A stretch of 48,437 bases of DNA, from assembly GCA_027660625.1 (NCBI GenBank), contig JAQDNC010000016.1, forward strand, positions 1-48,437, given 5' to 3'. Source of the DNA: Coriobacteriaceae bacterium AM100-PB1-1D-6A (GTDB taxonomy: Bacteria; Actinomycetota; Coriobacteriia; Coriobacteriales; Coriobacteriaceae). This document shows positions 44,914 to 48,437 of the stretch, piece after piece; within the stretch, counting starts at the first letter, position 1, and the number at the start of each line of letters is the position of its first letter. The position numbers were made by a program, and so were the translations under genes. The notes under the pieces were generated by a model that worked only from the letters and a program-made list of their open reading frames with translations, was not told the DNA's origin and made no database searches.

Positions 44914-44986
44914 GGGCCGGGGTGCCTGCCTTGTTTTGAAAAGTGGGCTTCGCGAACTTCTCAAAACAAGGCAGGCACCCCGGCCC
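44914..44986. repeat. Perfect 26-base-arm hairpin
   Basis: Arms 44914-44939 and 44961-44986 are exact reverse complements around a 21-base core that contains AAGT...ACTT. It lies 55 bases after the LacI gene. No T run. The core is unlike that of copies A-C. Confidence 0.85.
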
Positions 44987-45107
44987 TCGTCCGTAAACTC
45001 TTCCGCTGGGCGAGCCATAGACGCCGCGTACCGATACGGTAAAGTGGCGGCTTGAAATTGGTGCTATATTCAGCTTGAGTTGTTTAATGCTAGTACGGGA
45101 GGGTGAT

Positions 45108-45599
45108 ATGGGGCTGTTCAAGAAGAAAAACCCGCAGGATGCCTTTGATCCCGATGTGTTTACCATCACGGATACGATTTTGGACCCACCGCGGTTTACG
45201 TTTTTGCCGGCTATCTACCAGGATGCCACGCGCCGCAAGTGGGCCGTGCATCAGCGCGGCGGCGAGCCGAAGATTTTTGACTATGCGGATGTGCTGCAGT
45301 GCGAGATTGCCGAGACCGGAAATCCCGAGGATGTGCCGGAGCTCAGCAAACGCGAACTGGCTCAGCAGATTTTGATTAATCCAGCTCAGGCTACCAAAAA
45401 CAACGCTGCCAAGCGTAATATGTGCCTTGGTATGGGTGTCATCGTTGTCGTGCAAACCGGCAAGGATGAGATTTCGAAGCTTGAGATTCCGGTGACCGCG
45501 GGCGAAGTCAAGCGAGACTCCGGCCTATATCGGTCGTATCGGAACGTTGCGGAGCAGATCAAAGAAGCCTTCGACGCCATGAGGCGTCCGGAGCAATGA
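45108..45599 (+). CDS. Conserved small protein of unknown function
   Basis: 163 residues from ATG 45108 with GGAGGGTGAT just upstream. The N-terminus MGLFKKKNPQDAF is basic. The body (RRKWAVHQRGGEPKIFDYAD, then VLQCEIAETGNPE) looks like a small beta-rich, PH-like domain, with a hydrophobic MCLGMGVIVVVQ strand. No signal peptide. Related small proteins often sit near regulators, but I assign no function. Confidence 0.6.
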   Translation: MGLFKKKNPQDAFDPDVFTITDTILDPPRFTFLPAIYQDATRRKWAVHQRGGEPKIFDYADVLQCEIAETGNPEDVPELSKRELAQQILINPAQATKNNAAKRNMCLGMGVIVVVQTGKDEISKLEIPVTAGEVKRDSGLYRSYRNVAEQIKEAFDAMRRPEQ

Positions 45600-45634
45600 T
45601 TCCTGCAGCATCAAGCAGTTGAGGAGTCTTGCCC

Positions 45635-46402
45635 ATGTCGAGTGAACCATATGCGATTCCGCCCAAAGACCGCGCCTTTGAGGGCATTCTTTGGTATATC
45701 AAACATTATGACCTGCACAGTGGCGACCGGCTGTCCGCCGAGCGTGTGCTCTGTGAAGAGCTGGGCGTGTCGCGCACGGCGTTGCGTGCTGCGATCACGC
45801 GCCTTATTTCGTGCGGAACTTTGGAAAGCCGCCGCGGTTCGGGCACCTATGTGTGTCCTCCCAAACCGCTGAACATCTTTCAGGAAACATGGAACTATAC
45901 GCAGGCGGTGGAGAGGGTTGGCTCAAAGTCGACCGCGCGCCTGGTTTGGTCCAAGGTCGTGTATGCCGATATCGATCTTGCCCAAAAAGCCCAGATCGAC
46001 CTGGGCATGCCGCTCTTCTGCATTCGGCGCGTGCGTGTGGTCAACGGTTCCCCGGCATCGATCGAGACGGCTTACGTCAATCTGTCTTTGTGCCCCTCGC
46101 TTCCCGATCACGATTTTGAGCAGGAAAGCCTCTACGACGTTTTGCTCAAGGAGGGGAATGTCCATGTGACGCACGGCAAGGAGCATATTTCCATCAGCCG
46201 TCTGAACGCCGACGAGGCCAAGTTGCTGAATGCTCAGGAGGGCACGCCGGTGTTTTACAAGGCTTCGCACGAGCGCGACGAGACCGATGGCTTTGTCGAG
46301 TATTGCAAGTCCGTGATTCTGCCGACCAAGTATCGTTTTGCCGATAACGGCGAGGCAGACGGCGTTGCGACGAAGGTGGGTGTCGAATGGCTGATGCAGT
46401 AG
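45635..46402 (+). CDS. GntR/UTRA-family regulator 1
   Basis: 255 residues from ATG 45635 with GAGGAG eight bases upstream. Winged helix: GILWYIKHYDLHSGDRLSAE, RVLCEELGVSRTALRAAITR and ESRRGSGTYV. The UTRA domain follows (CIRRVRVVNGSPASIETAYV). It overlaps the second GntR gene by 16 bases, so the two are co-translated. Confidence 0.88.
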   Translation: MSSEPYAIPPKDRAFEGILWYIKHYDLHSGDRLSAERVLCEELGVSRTALRAAITRLISCGTLESRRGSGTYVCPPKPLNIFQETWNYTQAVERVGSKSTARLVWSKVVYADIDLAQKAQIDLGMPLFCIRRVRVVNGSPASIETAYVNLSLCPSLPDHDFEQESLYDVLLKEGNVHVTHGKEHISISRLNADEAKLLNAQEGTPVFYKASHERDETDGFVEYCKSVILPTKYRFADNGEADGVATKVGVEWLMQ

Positions 46403-47100
46403 AAGACTTGCCGGTTTACAAACAAATTCGCCGCTGCATTGCGGAGCGAATCGAGCGCGGCGACTACCCGACGGGCTCGATGATTCCGTCCGAAAACGAG
46501 CTGGCCGAGGAGTTTGGCACGACACGCCTGACAATCCGAAGCGCCATGGACGAGCTGGTCAAAAGTGGCCAGATTCGTCGCGTGCAGGGCAAAGGCGCCT
46601 TTGTGGGACACAAGTGGTTTGACGAGCACGAACGCAAGGGCGGCTTCCGCCAGTCGGTTCTGGCATCGGGCGCGACGCCGTCGGTGCGCATCCTGGCGCG
46701 CTCCAAACGCTACGCCGGCCCGTATTATGCCGACTTGTTTGGCATCGCCGAGGACGATCTGCTTTACTCGGTGCGCCGCCTCAACTGCATCGATGGTGAG
46801 CCCGTATCGATCGAGATGACACTGATTCCGTGCCTGCTGTTTCCGGGCATCGAAGACGTGGACATTTCGGTCTTCAGCCTGTTCGAGACCTACGATATGT
46901 TGGGACGCAAGCCAGATCAGTCGGTAGAGAAACTCGATATCGAGGCGCTGGGCGCACGCGATGCGAGTTTGCTCAATCTTGAGCCGGGCGATCTGGCGCT
47001 CGTGCTGGAAGGCCTGACCTATGACTCGAGTGGGCAGGCAATCGAGCATGCCAAGTCTTTTACCCGCGGCGACGCCGGCGGATATACCTACAACTATTAG
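46387..47100 (+). CDS. GntR/UTRA-family regulator 2
   Basis: 237 residues. Winged helix: YKQIRRCIAERIERGDYPTG, SENELAEEFGTTRLTIRSAM and RRVQGKGAFVG, then a UTRA domain (YSVRRLNCIDGEPVSIEMTL and the C-terminal AIEHAKSFTRGDAGGYTY). AAGGTGGG inside the first gene is its ribosome site. It is a different protein from regulator 1 (not a recent duplicate), and both lie immediately upstream of a SIS-domain enzyme, so they probably control it, perhaps as a heteromer or in sequence. Confidence 0.9.
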   Translation: MADAVEDLPVYKQIRRCIAERIERGDYPTGSMIPSENELAEEFGTTRLTIRSAMDELVKSGQIRRVQGKGAFVGHKWFDEHERKGGFRQSVLASGATPSVRILARSKRYAGPYYADLFGIAEDDLLYSVRRLNCIDGEPVSIEMTLIPCLLFPGIEDVDISVFSLFETYDMLGRKPDQSVEKLDIEALGARDASLLNLEPGDLALVLEGLTYDSSGQAIEHAKSFTRGDAGGYTYNY

Positions 47101-47106
47101 CGTCTA

Positions 47107-47141
47107 GAGCGTCCCTGCGCATGGCGGGGGCGCTCGTTTTT
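47107..47141 (+). terminator. Rho-independent terminator after the GntR pair
   Basis: Stem GAGCGTCCCTGC/GCGGGGGCGCTC with wobble pairs and a short loop, followed by GTTTTT. Confidence 0.75.
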
Positions 47142-47217
47142 ACGGATATATGTCGCTTGACCGATGAGCGGCAAAAACTGACCGTCTACCGAGAGGGGAG
47201 GATGAAATCATAAAATC

Positions 47218-47263
47218 GGTATTAAAAACGGCTAACCTGTAATCGTTCACTGGTATTAAGAAC
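47218..47263. promoter_or_regulatory. Paired operator-like repeats upstream of the SIS gene
   Basis: GGTATTAAAAAC at 47218-47229 and GGTATTAAGAAC at 47252-47263, 34 bases apart in direct orientation. The second reads GGTATTAAGAACC, a GGT...ACC imperfect palindrome like known GntR/UTRA operators. Probably bound by one of the two upstream regulators. Confidence 0.5.
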
Positions 47264-47375
47264 CTTTGAATTGTTGAGCTTGGGGCCAAGATGTCCACAA
47301 GGTTAAGCGGTGCGACGGGGCGGCAAGCCCGTTCATTCCGTGCGACAATTCAAACTGCTCGTGAAAGGAGCGGGA

Positions 47376-48437
47376 ATGAAGGAGACCGAGAAGATCGAGA
47401 TCATGCACTTCGACCAGGAGGGCTACCTCGAGGACGGCAGGAACGTCTACGAGGCCGGCAAGAAGATGACCGCCCTGGCCGACCGCGTGCACGAGGAGGG
47501 CTACGACGCCGTCTTCCTGATGGGCGTCGGCGGCACCTGGGACGAGTTCATGCAGCTCGAGTACCTCATGAACAAGTTCGGCGACCGCGACCTCGAGGTC
47601 TACCTGATCCACGCCGCCGAGTGGAACGTCATGGGCCACAAGCGCATGACCGACAGGTCCGTCGTGCTGACCGCCTCCGAGTCCGGCACCACCCCCGAGG
47701 TGCTCGAGGCCGTCGGCAAGATGAGGGAGATGGGCGTGCGCGTCTTCGCCATGACCAACCCCGAGGGCAAGATCGGGCAGGCCGTGGGCGCCGAGAACTG
47801 CGTCATGATGGCCTCCGACCACGGCGCCGGCGGCTGCGAGAAGGGCTACTACCTCGCCGACTGCTTCGGCCTGCGCCTGCTCAACCGCCGCGGCTGCTTC
47901 CCCAAGTTCGACCTGTTCATCGAGCAGACGAAGGACGTCTGGAAGGACATGCTCGACATCCGCAAGCGCTTCGAGCCGCGCGCCGAGGAGCTCGCCAGGA
48001 AGTACGCGCTGGCCGACTACACCATGTTCATCGGCTCGGGCGCGCTGTGGGGCGAGACCATCCTGTACTCCATGTGCCTGCTCGAGGAGATGCAGTGGAA
48101 GCGCATCCGCCACATCACCTCGCACGACTTCTTCCACGGCACGCTCGAGCTGCTCGAGCCCGGCGTCCCGGTGTTCCTGTTCATGGGAGAGGACGAGTGC
48201 CGCGCCCTCGACGAGCGCGTCCGCGCCTTCCTCACCAGCGGCGTGACCGGCGACGAGGACTACGTCATCATCGACACCGCCGAGTACGCGATCCCGGGCC
48301 TGGACGACGACTTCCGCGTCATCGTGTCCCCCTGGATCCTGTCCGTGCTGACCACCGACCGCCTCGCGCGCAACTACGAGCTGGTCACCAAGCACAACCT
48401 CAAGTACCGCCGCTACTACCACCAGTTCGACTACTAA
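47376..48437 (+). CDS. SIS-domain sugar-phosphate isomerase/deglycase (FrlB-like)
   Basis: 353 residues, start ATG with AAAGGAGCGGGA upstream, stop at the last bases of the window. Two SIS domains: the first with FLMGVGGTWDEF, VVLTASESGTTPEVLEAV and FAMTNPEGKIGQAV; the second with MFIGSGALWGETILYSMCLL and ITSHDFFHGTLELLEPGVPV. Such proteins isomerise or deglycate phosphorylated amino sugars, for example fructoselysine 6-phosphate. Third-codon positions are almost entirely G or C, clearly more than in its neighbours, suggesting very high expression. Transport genes may follow beyond the window. Confidence 0.85.
   Translation: MKETEKIEIMHFDQEGYLEDGRNVYEAGKKMTALADRVHEEGYDAVFLMGVGGTWDEFMQLEYLMNKFGDRDLEVYLIHAAEWNVMGHKRMTDRSVVLTASESGTTPEVLEAVGKMREMGVRVFAMTNPEGKIGQAVGAENCVMMASDHGAGGCEKGYYLADCFGLRLLNRRGCFPKFDLFIEQTKDVWKDMLDIRKRFEPRAEELARKYALADYTMFIGSGALWGETILYSMCLLEEMQWKRIRHITSHDFFHGTLELLEPGVPVFLFMGEDECRALDERVRAFLTSGVTGDEDYVIIDTAEYAIPGLDDDFRVIVSPWILSVLTTDRLARNYELVTKHNLKYRRYYHQFDY

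Overview
The window looks like a chromosomal segment of a high-GC anaerobic gut actinobacterium of the class Coriobacteriia, most probably Collinsella or a close relative. The basis is overall gene content and protein character (TsaB-RimI-TsaD fusion, Tat-type sugar-binding lipoprotein, CstA, many UTRA regulators). No 16S is present, so the genus is inference.

Layout. 1-322 is the end of an rRNA operon (spacer, 5S, terminator). 430-7256 is a tight housekeeping operon: acpS, nnr, alr, family-4 uracil-DNA glycosylase, tsaE and a triple-fusion tsaB-rimI-tsaD. 7257-8073 is non-coding and holds two long palindromic elements, then a promoter, a tiny Ile/Val-rich leader peptide and an attenuator in front of cstA (8074-9963). 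10147-12336 encodes a JetD-like Toprim protein with a long disordered middle. 12337-12866 is a graveyard of hairpins, a partial repeat, a tRNA-like fragment and an intact tRNA-Gln. A peptidoglycan-binding protein and a polyprenyl synthase follow on the minus strand.

15090-27588 is an alpha-glucan/oligosaccharide block: a PTS IIC-IIB-HAD fusion, a GntR/UTRA regulator, a complete sugar ABC importer including its ATPase, glycogen phosphorylase and 4-alpha-glucanotransferase. Shared GTTTAAAC-like sites suggest one local regulon.

27589-39230 is an accessory island between malQ and galE, edged and split by transposase debris (IstB, IS110, an ISXO2/IS1595-like gene, an IS3 OrfA). It carries a DUF2975/XRE pair, a candidate RiPP cluster (39-residue Cys-rich precursor, BcrA-type ABC transporter with two membrane subunits, radical SAM/SPASM enzyme, ABC exporter) and an AAA ATPase plus PD-(D/E)XK-like nuclease cassette that could be phage defence.

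39231-48437 returns to core genes: galE, a Tat-exported coiled-coil peptidoglycan hydrolase, a hypothetical gene, murB, a LacI regulator, a small unknown protein, two overlapping GntR/UTRA regulators and a SIS-domain sugar-phosphate enzyme.

The two strongest leads are the RiPP cluster and a repeat family in which an almost invariant ~69-base core sits between perfect inverted arms whose outer sequence differs completely from copy to copy (7269-7403, 7547-7706, 41788-41918, with a half copy at 12506-12543).
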